Of a DNA stretch of 55,120 bases, positions 25,678 to 34,879 are shown piece after piece. Within the stretch, counting starts at the first letter, position 1. The number at the start of each line of letters is the position of its first letter. The translations under genes were made by a program, and so were the position numbers. This DNA comes from Methanoregula sp. (GTDB taxonomy: Archaea; Halobacteriota; Methanomicrobia; Methanomicrobiales; Methanospirillaceae). The notes under the pieces are model-generated. The model did no database searches, was not told the origin of the DNA, and saw nothing but the letters and a program-made list of their open reading frames with translations. Where the stretch lies: positions 1 through 55,120 of the forward strand of contig NZ_JAQTQD010000018.1 in assembly GCF_028712425.1 (NCBI RefSeq), in the 5' to 3' direction.

Positions 25678-27273
25678 ATGTTTGATACCGCGACCCTTCC
25701 TCCCGCCCCCGGCTGTTACCAGTTCTTTGACAAAGGCGGGACGATCATCTATGTCGGAAAGGCCAAGAACTTAAAAAAGCGGGTGAGCAGTTACTTCCAG
25801 AAGAAGGATCATGACCGGAAGACGCAGAGCCTTGTTGCCTCCATTGCCCGCATCAGCGTCGTGGTTACCAACACCGAGACCGAGGCGTTTCTCTTAGAAA
25901 ACAACCTGATCAAGAAGCACCAGCCGAAGTACAACATCGATCTCAAGGATGCCAAGCGGTACGCGTATATCGAGCTGACCCGCGAACCGTTCCCGCGGAT
26001 CGGGATTGCCCGCCGTACCGGGGCCGGCGAATCGGTGTATTTCGGCCCGTTCGTCTCGGCTGCCGAGCGCGATGAACTGGTCCGCATTGTCCGGAAGATC
26101 TTTTTGATCCGGTCCTGCCGCAGGCTCCCGAAGCGTGCGTGCCTCCGGCACCACCTGAATACCTGCAGCGCACCCTGCGTTGGCGCCATCACGCAGGAGG
26201 AGTACCAGCGGCAGGTTGACCGGGCCGCAGAACTCCTGAAAGGAAAAAGCACGGAGCTCCTCCATACGCTCCGCGAGGAAATGGCGGAATATTCCGCACG
26301 GGAGGAGTACGAGAAGGCGCTTTCTGTGCGGAACCAGATCGGTGCCGTCACCCGGCTCTCCGAGCGCCAGCATGTCGAGCGGCCGAAGGAGACGGACCAG
26401 GACGTGATCGGGTATACGATCTCCGATGATACGGTCTATCTCATGGTCTTCTCGGTGGAAAAGGGCCTGCTCATGGGAAAGCAGGAGTACTCGTTTGACA
26501 ACCGCGAGGACTTCTTCGAGGAGTTCCTGGTCCAGTATTATTCAGACCGTGTCCCCCCCTCCGAACTCATTGTGTCCGTCGAGCTTGATGAGGCGCTGGC
26601 CGGGTACCTCTCGGAGCGCAAGGGGAAGGCAGTCCATCTCACGGTGCCGAAGATCGGCGAGAAGAAAAAACTGCTCGACCTTGTCCAGAAGAACCTCGAG
26701 TACGCGTTTTTGAAAAACGAGATGAAGACAAAGGACCTGCAGGCAAGCCTCGGTCTTGCCGACTCGCCTGAGGTTATCGAGTGCTTTGATATCTCCCATC
26801 TCTCCGGCACCGCGATGGTCGGGTCGATGGTGCAGTTCAGGAACGGTGTTCCTGACAAGAAGAACTACCGGCGGTTCCAGGTAAAAACCGTGGAAGGCAT
26901 TGACGACTTTGCCTCCATCGCCGAGATCGTGAAGCGGCGGTACGACCGGCTGATCCGCGAGGACCGGGAGCTCCCCGACCTGATCATCATCGACGGCGGG
27001 AAAGGGCAGCTCTCCGCGGCCGGGGAATCGCTCCGTGACCTTGACCTCACCATCCCGGTCATCGCCCTTGCCAAGCAGGAGGAGGACGTGTATATCCCCG
27101 GTGAGGTACTGCCCCGGAAGCTCGATCCGAAGGGTATGGCACTGCATTACCTCCAGGAGATCCGCGACGAGGCACACCGGTTTGCGATTACGTATAACCG
27201 GCTGTTGCGAAAGAAGACGGCGATCGGCAGCACAACCTCATCGGGCAACAAACGGAAGAAGAAAAGCTCCTGA
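25678..27273 (+). CDS. uvrC: Excinuclease ABC subunit C (short archaeal form)
   Basis: A 531-residue UvrC, the dual-incision nuclease of excision repair. The GIY-YIG domain is at the N-terminus (GCYQFFDKGGTIIYVGKAKN), four cysteines follow (CRRLPKRACLRHHLNTCSAPC), then a UvrB-binding UVR motif (EEMAEYSAREEYEKALSVRN) and the RNase H-like nuclease domain (ECFDISHLSGTAMVGSMVQF, DLIIIDGGKGQL). It ends in a basic tail (KRKKKSS) and lacks the C-terminal helix-hairpin-helix pair of bacterial UvrC, hence the shorter length. Confidence 0.96.
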   Translation: MFDTATLPPAPGCYQFFDKGGTIIYVGKAKNLKKRVSSYFQKKDHDRKTQSLVASIARISVVVTNTETEAFLLENNLIKKHQPKYNIDLKDAKRYAYIELTREPFPRIGIARRTGAGESVYFGPFVSAAERDELVRIVRKIFLIRSCRRLPKRACLRHHLNTCSAPCVGAITQEEYQRQVDRAAELLKGKSTELLHTLREEMAEYSAREEYEKALSVRNQIGAVTRLSERQHVERPKETDQDVIGYTISDDTVYLMVFSVEKGLLMGKQEYSFDNREDFFEEFLVQYYSDRVPPSELIVSVELDEALAGYLSERKGKAVHLTVPKIGEKKKLLDLVQKNLEYAFLKNEMKTKDLQASLGLADSPEVIECFDISHLSGTAMVGSMVQFRNGVPDKKNYRRFQVKTVEGIDDFASIAEIVKRRYDRLIREDRELPDLIIIDGGKGQLSAAGESLRDLDLTIPVIALAKQEEDVYIPGEVLPRKLDPKGMALHYLQEIRDEAHRFAITYNRLLRKKTAIGSTTSSGNKRKKKSS

Positions 27274-27381
27274 CCGGAAGGGAATGAGGCCAGTTCGGCA
27301 CGATCCTGCAGTACGTTCCTGATCAGGGATTCGCCGGCAGACAGGATCTGGAAGGGAAAAGTATGGGTGTATAACCCGGCC

Positions 27382-27696
27382 TCAGTCGTACTGGCGCCAG
27401 GTGTGATCGCATTCGGTGCACTTGAAGAACCGCACCTCGCTCTCATCGGCAGCCCGGAGCTGGCGGAGCCACCAGAACGCGAGGTTGTTGCCGCACTTGG
27501 GACACTTGATCTGGGTCGTGGGGAGTGTTCTTATCTTTTCCCCCTCGTCGTCCACGATCATGATCTCCTTTTCCACGCGTTCCCGCTTCTTTGTCATATT
27601 GTCGGTGGACTCGATCTTCCGGATATAACCGCACTTGCGGCACTTGAGCTGGCCACCGGAAGATATCATAAGAGACTTGCATTCAGGACAAAACAT
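27382..27696 (-). CDS. tfs: Transcription factor S (TFIIS/RPB9-like)
   Basis: A 104-residue protein with an N-terminal zinc ribbon (CPECKSLM...CRKCGYIRK), a linker, and a C-terminal TFIIS-type ribbon (CPKCGNNLAFWWLRQLRAAD, ESEVRFFKCTECDHTWRQYD). The Ala-Asp-Glu turn usual in cleavage factors is present. In archaea this protein stimulates RNA polymerase to cleave and restart backtracked transcripts. Confidence 0.95.
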   Translation of the reverse strand: MFCPECKSLMISSGGQLKCRKCGYIRKIESTDNMTKKRERVEKEIMIVDDEGEKIRTLPTTQIKCPKCGNNLAFWWLRQLRAADESEVRFFKCTECDHTWRQYD

Positions 27697-27849
27697 CGGT
27701 ATACTATGCGTGATGATACCAGATTAACTCTCGGGTACTACCTGCACCCCCTGTCAACGGGCCGGCAGGAAGGAACGGGAAGGGAAGGGAGAGCGGACCA
27801 TTCCGTACGTCAGGGGTATGCCTGATGAGAATCCTTTTTTTGGTTCTGC

Positions 27850-28743
27850 GTGGATAATTCTATAATGATCGAGTATCTGGTCCTGCTTTCCTGTGCCGGT
27901 TTTCTGGCATTCCTGATACCCGGTCGCCACCGCAGGTATGCTGCCATCATCGGATGGGTCTTCATTGTCCTGACGCTGTTCGCGTCGCTTCCCGAGTATT
28001 TCCGGGAGAACAATTTCATGTACCCGCTGGTTGCGGCTATGTCGGTGCCGTTTCTCGCGATCACGGTCAAGTATCTCCTGAACAACGATGAGCGGGCAAT
28101 GCACCTTTCCCGGGCGGCAGCAGTGGCGTTTCTCATCTATGCGCCGTTCGGGTTCACCCAGGTGCCGCTCTTTGCCTGGCTCGGGGACCAGCTCATCTCC
28201 CTTGTTGTCTCGCAGGTGCTCTGGATCCTCGATCTCCTCAACTTCACGGTCTCGCTCACCTGCATGGACCCGGTGACCGAACGGGCACTGGACCCGTCAG
28301 CATGCGCCGGGCTTCTGCGGGACACCATCACAAGGAACGGGTACAGCGTCCAGATCATCCTTGGCTGCACCGGCATCCAGAGCATCGCGATCCTGCTCGG
28401 GGTCGCAGCGGCAGTCCCGACAACGCTCCGGCAGAAGTTATTCGCGTTCCTCATCGTTGCCCCGACAATCTATATCCTCAACCTGCTGCGCAACGCCTTC
28501 GTAATCATGGCCTATACGGACCAGTGGTTCCCGTACTGGCCCGAGGTGGCAAGCAACGGCGAGATGGGATACGAGAGTTTCTTCTGGGCTCACAACGTGA
28601 TCGCCGAGCTTCTTGCTCTTGTCATCCTGGTGATGATCGCCTACTCGCTTTTCACCCTCATTCCCAGCCTGGGGAAATTCGCCGATGACCTTTACCAGAT
28701 GTACACCGGGGAATTCCGGAAAGCGTTCTGCAAGGGCAGATAA
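27850..28743 (+). CDS. artA: Archaeosortase A
   Basis: A 297-residue polytopic membrane protein (about eight helices) of the exosortase/archaeosortase family. The catalytic triad is visible: Cys in LGCTGIQSIA, Arg in LLRNAFVIMA and His in FWAHNVIAEL. ArtA processes surface proteins with PGF-CTERM sorting signals and couples removal of the C-terminal helix to lipid attachment. The start is GTG 27850 or ATG 27865; neither has a clear ribosome binding site. No PGF-CTERM substrate was seen in this window. Confidence 0.92.
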   Translation: MDNSIMIEYLVLLSCAGFLAFLIPGRHRRYAAIIGWVFIVLTLFASLPEYFRENNFMYPLVAAMSVPFLAITVKYLLNNDERAMHLSRAAAVAFLIYAPFGFTQVPLFAWLGDQLISLVVSQVLWILDLLNFTVSLTCMDPVTERALDPSACAGLLRDTITRNGYSVQIILGCTGIQSIAILLGVAAAVPTTLRQKLFAFLIVAPTIYILNLLRNAFVIMAYTDQWFPYWPEVASNGEMGYESFFWAHNVIAELLALVILVMIAYSLFTLIPSLGKFADDLYQMYTGEFRKAFCKGR

Positions 28744-28914
28744 ACGCTCCCGTAATTCTCCCGAGATTTCCGGGCCCGCACACCGGAACGCGGCGGTCGG
28801 TTCATGAAGTGACTCATCCTGTTTTTAGAAGAAAATTGTGACGAGCTGCTCTATAGAAACGCTTCTCATGCCGCACTCAGTGGAATTACGAGTGTGACCC
28901 CCTCTCTCCTCGAA

Positions 28915-29229
28915 GAACGCCGATGCGTTCAGGAGAAGGTCACCGACCTTCTCCTGCCGCAGATCTGGCGACCTGTGGCATTCTACAACCTCCCTGCGGT
29001 CGGTCCCCAGAGGGGGAGTCCGAATGGTCCATCAGGGCCATGAGGAAGGAGAAGAACCCGAAGGATTCTTCGAGGGCGAGAAGATGCCGCACATCTTCTC
29101 GTCTCGCAGTCCAATGACTGCGAAGACAGCCCAAGGGGGCAAGCCCCCTTGACCCCCGTATTCATTTTTGAGGCTCTTATGCCGCCAAGCTCCACGGGGC
29201 GAGGGTCGGTAGACCCCGAGCGCCCGTGG
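28915..29229. repeat. Hairpin array 1
   Basis: About nine consecutive hairpins in ~315 bp of non-coding DNA, mostly with 3-5-nt loops: GAACGC/GCGTTC (28915-28930), AGGAGAAGGTC/GACCTTCTCCT (28931-28955), TCCCC/GGGGA (29004-29017), ATGGTCC/GGGCCAT (29024-29041), a GAAGAA/TTCTTC stem (29050-29071), CGAGAAGATG/CATCTTCTCG (29077-29101), CGCAGTC/GACTGCG (29105-29122), AAGGGGG/CCCCCTT (29133-29150), and a nested CCACGGG arm around GGGTC/GACCC (29191-29229). Stem sequences differ, so this is not a simple tandem repeat. The rest of the 28744-29359 gap shows no gene. Confidence 0.75.
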
Positions 29230-29359
29230 TTCCATCCTTATCCAACACTATCCTGTACAGGTTTTCCATATAGCCTGACGAGCCTTTCACTCTGGTATGG
29301 GTATTCGCCCCGGCATTCCGGAGAATGACAGGCCAGGCGGTCCTTTCGTGTCACCGTAA

Positions 29360-29992
29360 TCAGGAGAGCGTTTTGTAGAGGTACGTGATCCGCTGCAGGG
29401 CCGAGAGGTTCGTGCAGACCGCGATGATGATGACCGCAGCCCATATGAACCCGGTGATGCCCCCGATGATCAGGACCAGGAATGTCTCGGGCCGGCCGAA
29501 GAACCCGACGCCTTCGAGGGGGTCGTCGATCTTGCCCTCGACTTTTTCCTTGTACCCGATCTCCGCGTACACTACCGGCTTGATGAACGTGTTCATCAGC
29601 GACCCGATGATTGCAAGCGTTACAACCCCGAAGTCGGCAACAGGGGAAACCGCGACGAACTGGCTGACAATGGCGATCCCGGAGAGCCCGATGCCAAGCA
29701 GGGCGAGCGCGTCTACGTACTTGTCGACAATCCAGTCGAAAACGGCGCCAAAGTTCGTATGGGCGCCGGTCTTCCGGGCAACACTGCCATCGATGAGGTC
29801 GAAGACTGCCGAGATGAAGAGAGCGAGAGCCCCCAGCAGGAACTCGCGCTGGAAGAAGAGGTATGCACAGAGAATGCCGGTGGCAAGCGAGAGGAGCGAT
29901 ATCTGGTTGGGCGTGATTTTCAGCCGCACAAAGAGATCTGCGACCGGCTCCAGATACCCGATGAAACGGGGCCGGAGTGCAGTAATATTCAT
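29360..29992 (-). CDS. CDP-alcohol phosphatidyltransferase family protein
   Basis: A ~210-residue integral membrane enzyme. The family motif DGxxAR...GxxxDxxxD is complete (DLIDGSVARKTGAHTNFGAV, FDWIVDKYVD), and about six helices surround it. Such enzymes attach a polar head group to CDP-activated lipid; in methanogens candidates are archaetidylinositol-phosphate and archaetidylserine synthases. Starts at 30019, 30004 and 29992 are all possible; I chose the last as closest to the conserved start. It is divergent from the riboflavin reductase gene. Confidence 0.88.
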   Translation of the reverse strand: MNITALRPRFIGYLEPVADLFVRLKITPNQISLLSLATGILCAYLFFQREFLLGALALFISAVFDLIDGSVARKTGAHTNFGAVFDWIVDKYVDALALLGIGLSGIAIVSQFVAVSPVADFGVVTLAIIGSLMNTFIKPVVYAEIGYKEKVEGKIDDPLEGVGFFGRPETFLVLIIGGITGFIWAAVIIIAVCTNLSALQRITYLYKTLS

Positions 29993-30131
29993 ACCGGAAA
30001 TCATGGGAGGAGGAACCATTAAAAGTTGCTTATGCGGGGCCTTCCTCTTGTCCCCACGCAGGTACCGATGGCCGCTATCGCCACGTTATTTATAGTGGCC
30101 GCCCAATAATTCCGGAGAAAAGAGGAAAGTT

Positions 30132-30818
30132 ATGACCGATCCTACCGACCGTCCGCACGTCCTGATGATGTCAGAGATTACAGCCGACGGCAAACTCACG
30201 CTCAAGAAAGGGGCATCCTCCAAGATCCTGATGAAATACATGTCCCACGAGACCGAGATCCTGCTCCACACGACACGGGCAGAATACGACGCGATCATGG
30301 TCGGGGCCAATACTATCCGGATCGACAACTCGTTCCTTACCGTACGGTACGTTCCGGGGAAGAGCCCGCTCCGGGTCATCCCCTGCAGCATGGTCGACAT
30401 CCCCCTTGATGCAAACGTGCTGGGCCCCGATGCTCCTACTGTTATCGCGGTTGCGGAAGCAGCGCCTCAGGACCGCGTGGACGCGATCAAAAAGAAGGGT
30501 GTCAACGTTGTCGTGGCCGGCAAAATGCATGTCGAACTCCCGCTGCTGATGAAGATCCTGCGCGAGAAGTTCGGCGTGAAAAAACTCATGATCGAAGGCG
30601 GGCCGACCCTGAACTGGCACATGCTCCACGACCGGCTCGTGGACGAGATCCGGCTCATCCACCTCCCCTTCATCGTGGGAGGGTCCGACACCCCGTCGCT
30701 TGTCGGCGGCATGCACATCAACGACGAGAACGAGATGATCCGGCTCACCCTGAAGAACTACTATCTCTGCGGCACCAACCTCGTCTCGGAATTCGATGTG
30801 CTCTACGGCCGTGAATAA
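30132..30818 (+). CDS. arfC: 2,5-diamino-6-(ribosylamino)pyrimidinone 5'-phosphate reductase
   Basis: A 228-residue protein of the RibD C-terminal/DHFR-like family (MMSEITADGKLTLKKG, YDAIMVGANTIRIDNSFLTV, KKLMIEGGPTLNWHML, LPFIVGGSDTPSLVGG). In archaea this stand-alone reductase uses NAD(P)H in the riboflavin and F420 precursor pathway, as the Methanocaldococcus MJ0671 enzyme does. It is followed after 10 bp by the signal peptide peptidase gene. The gene symbol follows archaeal usage and is the less certain part. Confidence 0.9.
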   Translation: MTDPTDRPHVLMMSEITADGKLTLKKGASSKILMKYMSHETEILLHTTRAEYDAIMVGANTIRIDNSFLTVRYVPGKSPLRVIPCSMVDIPLDANVLGPDAPTVIAVAEAAPQDRVDAIKKKGVNVVVAGKMHVELPLLMKILREKFGVKKLMIEGGPTLNWHMLHDRLVDEIRLIHLPFIVGGSDTPSLVGGMHINDENEMIRLTLKNYYLCGTNLVSEFDVLYGRE

Positions 30819-30828
30819 CGGAGGGATC

Positions 30829-31698
30829 ATGGACGAAAGTACCATCGATGGATCCCTGGCACCCGAAACGCAGCCTGTCCCCGCGGCCCCACCCGTACCG
30901 GGCATGCCGGAGCACAAGGCGGCACCCGCCCCTGCCCCGCGGAAACGCCGGGGCAGCCTCATGTGGCTTGTGGTCCTCATTGCCGGTATCCTTCTCGTGC
31001 TCGCGGTTCTTGTTGCAGCCTATGTCCTGATGGACACGGACACCCGCGGGGTGACTGTCATCCGTATCGAGGGCACGCTTGCGACCGGCGCAGTATCCGA
31101 CGGGGATATTGCCGGGAGCGAGGCAATCGGTTCGCAGCTCCGCGAGGCGGCGGACGATCCCCTGGTCGAGGCCATCGTGCTCAGGGTGAACAGCCCGGGC
31201 GGAACCCCGTCGTCGGCGCAGGAGATCATCCGCGACCTTGACTACGCGAAGAGCAGGAAACCGGTGGTTGTTTCCATGGGCGACATTGCAACGTCCGCTG
31301 CTTACTACATCAGCGCTCATGCCGACCGGATCTATGCCAATCCTGACACCTTCACGGCAGGCGTTGGCGTTATCTGGGAGTTCTCCGATGTCAGTTCCTG
31401 GATGGAGAACGAGGGGTACAACCTGAGCGTGTACAAGTCCGGCAGCAAGAAAGACATGGGCTCAACGGCCCGGTCCCTGACCGAAGACGAGCAGGCCTAT
31501 GCAAGGAAGGTTGTCGAGGACAGTTTCGAGACGTTCATCAGCGATGTCACGACCCAGCGGGCGATCAACCGTGCCGATATTGAGGACGGGCGGGTCATCC
31601 GGGGCGCCGAAGCCGTCAGGATGAACATCGTGGACGAGCTCGGCAACCTCAACGACGCCATCGATGGCGCAAAGCGGCTTGCCGCGTCCCGGCGTTAG
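30829..31698 (+). CDS. sppA: Signal peptide peptidase SppA (S49 family)
   Basis: A 289-residue membrane-anchored protease. A Pro/Ala-rich cytoplasmic head (1-40) is followed by a membrane helix (about 44-67) and the S49 domain. The nucleophile is Ser156 in GDIATSAAYYIS and the general base Lys is in YKSGSKKDMGS (about 207-208); the oxyanion region is LRVNSPGGTPSSAQEI. ATG 30829 has a strong CGGAGGG before it; an earlier in-frame Met at 30796 overlaps the previous gene. SppA degrades cleaved signal peptides within the membrane. The stop overlaps convergent truD by 4 bp. Confidence 0.93.
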   Translation: MDESTIDGSLAPETQPVPAAPPVPGMPEHKAAPAPAPRKRRGSLMWLVVLIAGILLVLAVLVAAYVLMDTDTRGVTVIRIEGTLATGAVSDGDIAGSEAIGSQLREAADDPLVEAIVLRVNSPGGTPSSAQEIIRDLDYAKSRKPVVVSMGDIATSAAYYISAHADRIYANPDTFTAGVGVIWEFSDVSSWMENEGYNLSVYKSGSKKDMGSTARSLTEDEQAYARKVVEDSFETFISDVTTQRAINRADIEDGRVIRGAEAVRMNIVDELGNLNDAIDGAKRLAASRR

Positions 31699-32969
31699 AC
31701 CATCCGCACGGGATCTGCTTTCATGTACTCGCGGCAGACCGTTGTCGCGTAATGGCCGGGCGGGAGCGTGAACTTCAGGCTCACGTCCGTTTCCCCGGTG
31801 GAATACTCAATCTCTGTTTTGAGCGAGATCGGGCGGAACGCCCCTTCGAACTTCGTGCCGACAAAGCGCGATGCCCGGGCAAAGTCATCCGCGGTAATCC
31901 CCTTCTCTGCAAGGAGCGAATCCATGACCGGTTCTCTGAGAACAGGGCTGCTCTCATTCCCGCGACCGGGCATGAAGAGTGCGATGCTGCACCGGCCGCG
32001 CCGGATATGGAGGGCGGCGGCAGCGGCGTTTGCGTTTGTCACCATGTCGGTCCGGCCATTGGCAAAGACCAGATGGTCGCCCGGCACCGGTTCCGAGAGT
32101 CCGACCCCCTCATCGAACCTACGGCTCAGGGCGCAGTTGAAGAGATACGACTGGAATGCCGAGACGAACATGGAGAGGAGCTTGGGCGGGAGCTCGCGGA
32201 GGGCGCCGGCGTAATCGCCCGGGGTGTTGTGGAGGTGCTGGAGCATAGCCCGTTCGTAGTTCATCTGGACGGGAAGGTCGCGGAGCGCCGGAGCCGGGTC
32301 GCGGTTTTCGAGGAATGCGGTGCGGACGGCCCGGACGCTTTCGTTCTCCGAAGGGAACGGGAGGCCGATGTAGGTAAGGACCGCTTGTTCATAGTTATCC
32401 CGTAGGATCCATTCGCCTACGGTGTGGGTGACCGGGCGGATCGCCCCGAACCGCTGGAGGCCGAAGTAATTGGGGACACCTTCGCGGACAGTCCCGGTTA
32501 TCTCTTCCACCCGCCCGGCAAGGTCGTCCGGATTGGTGTCCCGGATCACCAGCGCAAACCGGTTCCCTTCCAGCTGGCTGAGGGCGAGGGCCTCGTTGGC
32601 GTTCCGCAGGGGCTCTAATACAATGTCTTTCAGCTGCACGCCCCGGACCTGCTCGGCGGTCACATCATAGATCGAGATCCATTGTGTTGTTATCGCGTTC
32701 CGGTCCTTGGTGCCGGCCCAGCCGATCCGGCGGTGGCTGATCCCGAGCCGTTTTGCGATCTCCTTTACCGCATGCTGGAGCTCCCAGTTGGTCTTGGTCA
32801 GCCGGCAGATGAGGTACGGGCCTGTAGTGCCGCCCTTTCCCTCGATCGGGATCTCCTCCACAATAAAGTCCGAGGGACTGGAGCGGAGCCTGCCGCCGAT
32901 CCCGTCGCCATCGCTGGCATACCAGCGCATGCCGAGTTCGCGTTCGAGGGGGAAGGTGCTCTCTCTCAT
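31695..32969 (-). CDS. truD: tRNA pseudouridine(13) synthase TruD
   Basis: A 424-residue TruD. The catalytic Asp is D89 in GWAGTKDRNAITTQ, and other family segments are present (NYFGLQRFG, FVSAFQSYLFN, GHYATTVCREYM). The large TRUD insertion domain between them is complete. It makes pseudouridine 13 in tRNAs. It follows pth2 with an ATGA overlap, so the two genes are cotranscribed. Confidence 0.96.
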   Translation of the reverse strand: MRESTFPLERELGMRWYASDGDGIGGRLRSSPSDFIVEEIPIEGKGGTTGPYLICRLTKTNWELQHAVKEIAKRLGISHRRIGWAGTKDRNAITTQWISIYDVTAEQVRGVQLKDIVLEPLRNANEALALSQLEGNRFALVIRDTNPDDLAGRVEEITGTVREGVPNYFGLQRFGAIRPVTHTVGEWILRDNYEQAVLTYIGLPFPSENESVRAVRTAFLENRDPAPALRDLPVQMNYERAMLQHLHNTPGDYAGALRELPPKLLSMFVSAFQSYLFNCALSRRFDEGVGLSEPVPGDHLVFANGRTDMVTNANAAAAALHIRRGRCSIALFMPGRGNESSPVLREPVMDSLLAEKGITADDFARASRFVGTKFEGAFRPISLKTEIEYSTGETDVSLKFTLPPGHYATTVCREYMKADPVRMV

Positions 32970-33328
32970 AACAGGGTGAGCGTTCCGGTGATCCGGTCAA
33001 GGTCCTCGCTCTTTGCCGGGCCAAGGCCGAGCGCCGTGATCGTGCCCGGCGGGATCTCGGTCATGCCGGCGTCCTGGATCAGGGATGTCGAGATGCCATT
33101 CCGCTCGGCAAGCACCTTCAGCTCGTACAGGGTCCGCTCATCGTTTGCTTTCAGCACGACCTTCTTCTGCCCCTCGGAGAGCCAGGCTTTCTGGAGCGCC
33201 TTGTCCGCGGCATTGTACGCCCCGATGGCGGCATGGCCGGCCTGGGCACACCGTTTGCCGCAGCTCATCTTGACATCGTTCCTGATGATCAGGCACTGCT
33301 TGTACCGGAATTCGGGCTCTTTAACCAT
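32966..33328 (-). CDS. pth2: Peptidyl-tRNA hydrolase, archaeal type (Pth2)
   Basis: A 120-residue Pth2 with the family core KQCLIIRNDVKMSCGKRCAQ AGHAAIGAY, KKVVLKANDERTLYEL, and SLIQDAGMTEIPPGTITALG. It recycles peptidyl-tRNA released from stalled ribosomes. It heads a two-gene unit with truD. A ~60-bp gap separates it from the divergent methyltransferase gene. Confidence 0.96.
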   Translation of the reverse strand: MVKEPEFRYKQCLIIRNDVKMSCGKRCAQAGHAAIGAYNAADKALQKAWLSEGQKKVVLKANDERTLYELKVLAERNGISTSLIQDAGMTEIPPGTITALGLGPAKSEDLDRITGTLTLL

Positions 33329-33390
33329 TGGCGTATACTTGGTTTTTGCACGTCAAATAAGTATAGCAGGAAGGCAAACGATCGATAACA

Positions 33391-34129
33391 ATGAACTCCT
33401 CCGCCCTTTCCGTGAAAGAGCACTACGACCGTTTCCTGGCCGGGCAGTATGCCTGGATGGCCGGGGGTTTCGACAGTAACCTGGAACGGAACCGCAGGTT
33501 TTTCGTTCAGGCGGGCATTGTCCCCCGCTCTACCGGTACCACCATAGACCTTGGGGCGGTTTTGCGGTTTTGCGGCAATTCCTCTTGTGGAAGCGGGATT
33601 CCGGGTTACGGCCGTGGATTTCTGCCGGCCGCTCCTCCGGGAGCTGGTGCACCGTGCCCCGGGTATCGCCACTGTTGAAGGGGATATCCTTGATTTCCCG
33701 CTCTGGGCCGGCAGGGACCCGGAACTCATCGTCTGTATGGGCGACACGCTGGCGCACCTGCCGGGTGCCGGTTCTGTACGGGACCTGCTCCGGCAGTGTT
33801 ATACGGAACTCGTGCCGGGCGGGAGGCTCATCCTTGCACTGCGGGACTATTCGCGTGAGGAGGAAGGGAGCGTTATCGTCATTCCGGTGCAGAGGGATGC
33901 AGACCGGATCTTTTTGTGCAGGCTTGAGTATGATGAAGAGAGTGTTGGCGTGACGGATATCCTGTATTCGCGGGTGTCCGGGTCATGGGAGCGGTCAGCC
34001 GGGGAGTACCGGAAACTGCGGATCACTCCCGCATTTCTTGAAAGGGAGCTGACGCGTACAGGATTCCGGATTGAGGATACTACTGTTGGTGAAGGGCATA
34101 TCACGATCATCGCAAAAAAAGACGCATAA
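33391..34129 (+). pseudogene. Class I SAM methyltransferase with a frameshift in motif I
   Basis: The frame from ATG 33391 reads MNSSALSVKEHYDRFLAGQY and on to STGTTIDLGA. The frame then changes, and FAAIPLVEAGFRVTAVDF, GDILDFPLW and LVPGGRLILALRDY continue to the stop at 34129. The expected motif DLGAGCGFAAI is broken by one extra base around 33558-33564 (GCGGTTTTGCGG in place of a GCGGGTTGCGG-like sequence). Joined, the product would be about 246 residues and otherwise intact. It is a recent pseudogene, a sequence error, or less likely a programmed shift. The substrate is unknown. Confidence 0.75.
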
Positions 34130-34181
34130 GGTGATGTGCGAGGATTTTTCCCTCAGCCCCTCATACATCCGGTGAAGACCG

Positions 34182-34841
34182 ATGGCCGGTGACAATCCTG
34201 TGAACGAGGAAACAACCATTTTTGACAACCGGGCTGCTGCCTGGGACGACATACCCCGGAGGGCGAAGCTGGCAGCTGATGTTGCACGGGCAATCTGCAA
34301 CACCGTGAAGATAATCCCGGAGATGGACGTACTGGATTTCGGGTGCGGTACCGGGCTCCTTACCCTCCGCTTTCAGCCGCTGGCCAGGAGCATTACGGGG
34401 ATCGACAGCTCGAAAGGGATGCTTGCGGTCCTGGAAGAGAAGATCCGTGAGCAGGGGCTCACCAATGTCACGGCCCAATGCATCGATGTGGAGAACGGGA
34501 AGATCCCTGACGGGAAGTACGACCTCATCGTGAGCAGCATGACCTTCCACCACATACGGGACGTTCAGCCGGTGCTTGCGATCCTCTCCACGCTGCTGAA
34601 ACCTGCCGGCACACTTGCCATCGCCGACCTTGACAACGACAACGGGAAATTCCACGACACGCCGGAGGGCGTGTTCCATAACGGATTTGACCGGTACATC
34701 ATGAAGAACCAATTCGAAGCAGCGGGTCTCACCTGCGTCCGCAACCGGACAGCCGCCATAGTGCAGAAGGAGTCCCCGTCCGGGGAGATCCGGCCATTTA
34801 CCGTGTTCCTGATGACCGGGAGAAAGGAGATGACGGTGTAA
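34182..34841 (+). CDS. Class I SAM-dependent methyltransferase
   Basis: A 219-residue methyltransferase with motif I VLDFGCGTGLLTL, motif II ITGIDSSKGM, the acidic motif QCIDVENG and motif IV YDLIVSSMTFHHI. It resembles small-molecule or UbiE-like methyltransferases, but the substrate cannot be read from the sequence. It lies 52 bp after the frameshifted methyltransferase on the same strand; the two are not close copies. Confidence 0.85.
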   Translation: MAGDNPVNEETTIFDNRAAAWDDIPRRAKLAADVARAICNTVKIIPEMDVLDFGCGTGLLTLRFQPLARSITGIDSSKGMLAVLEEKIREQGLTNVTAQCIDVENGKIPDGKYDLIVSSMTFHHIRDVQPVLAILSTLLKPAGTLAIADLDNDNGKFHDTPEGVFHNGFDRYIMKNQFEAAGLTCVRNRTAAIVQKESPSGEIRPFTVFLMTGRKEMTV

Positions 34842-34879
34842 ACCGGGTTTTGGAGAATTCCTTGTTTTTTAATATGAAT

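Noticed and set aside
28923-29235. Several 60-70-codon frames in hairpin array 1
   Set aside because: They are produced by the inverted repeats on both strands and show no start signals.
31752-32405. Long plus-strand frame opposite truD
   Set aside because: Antisense shadow of a conserved GC-rich gene.
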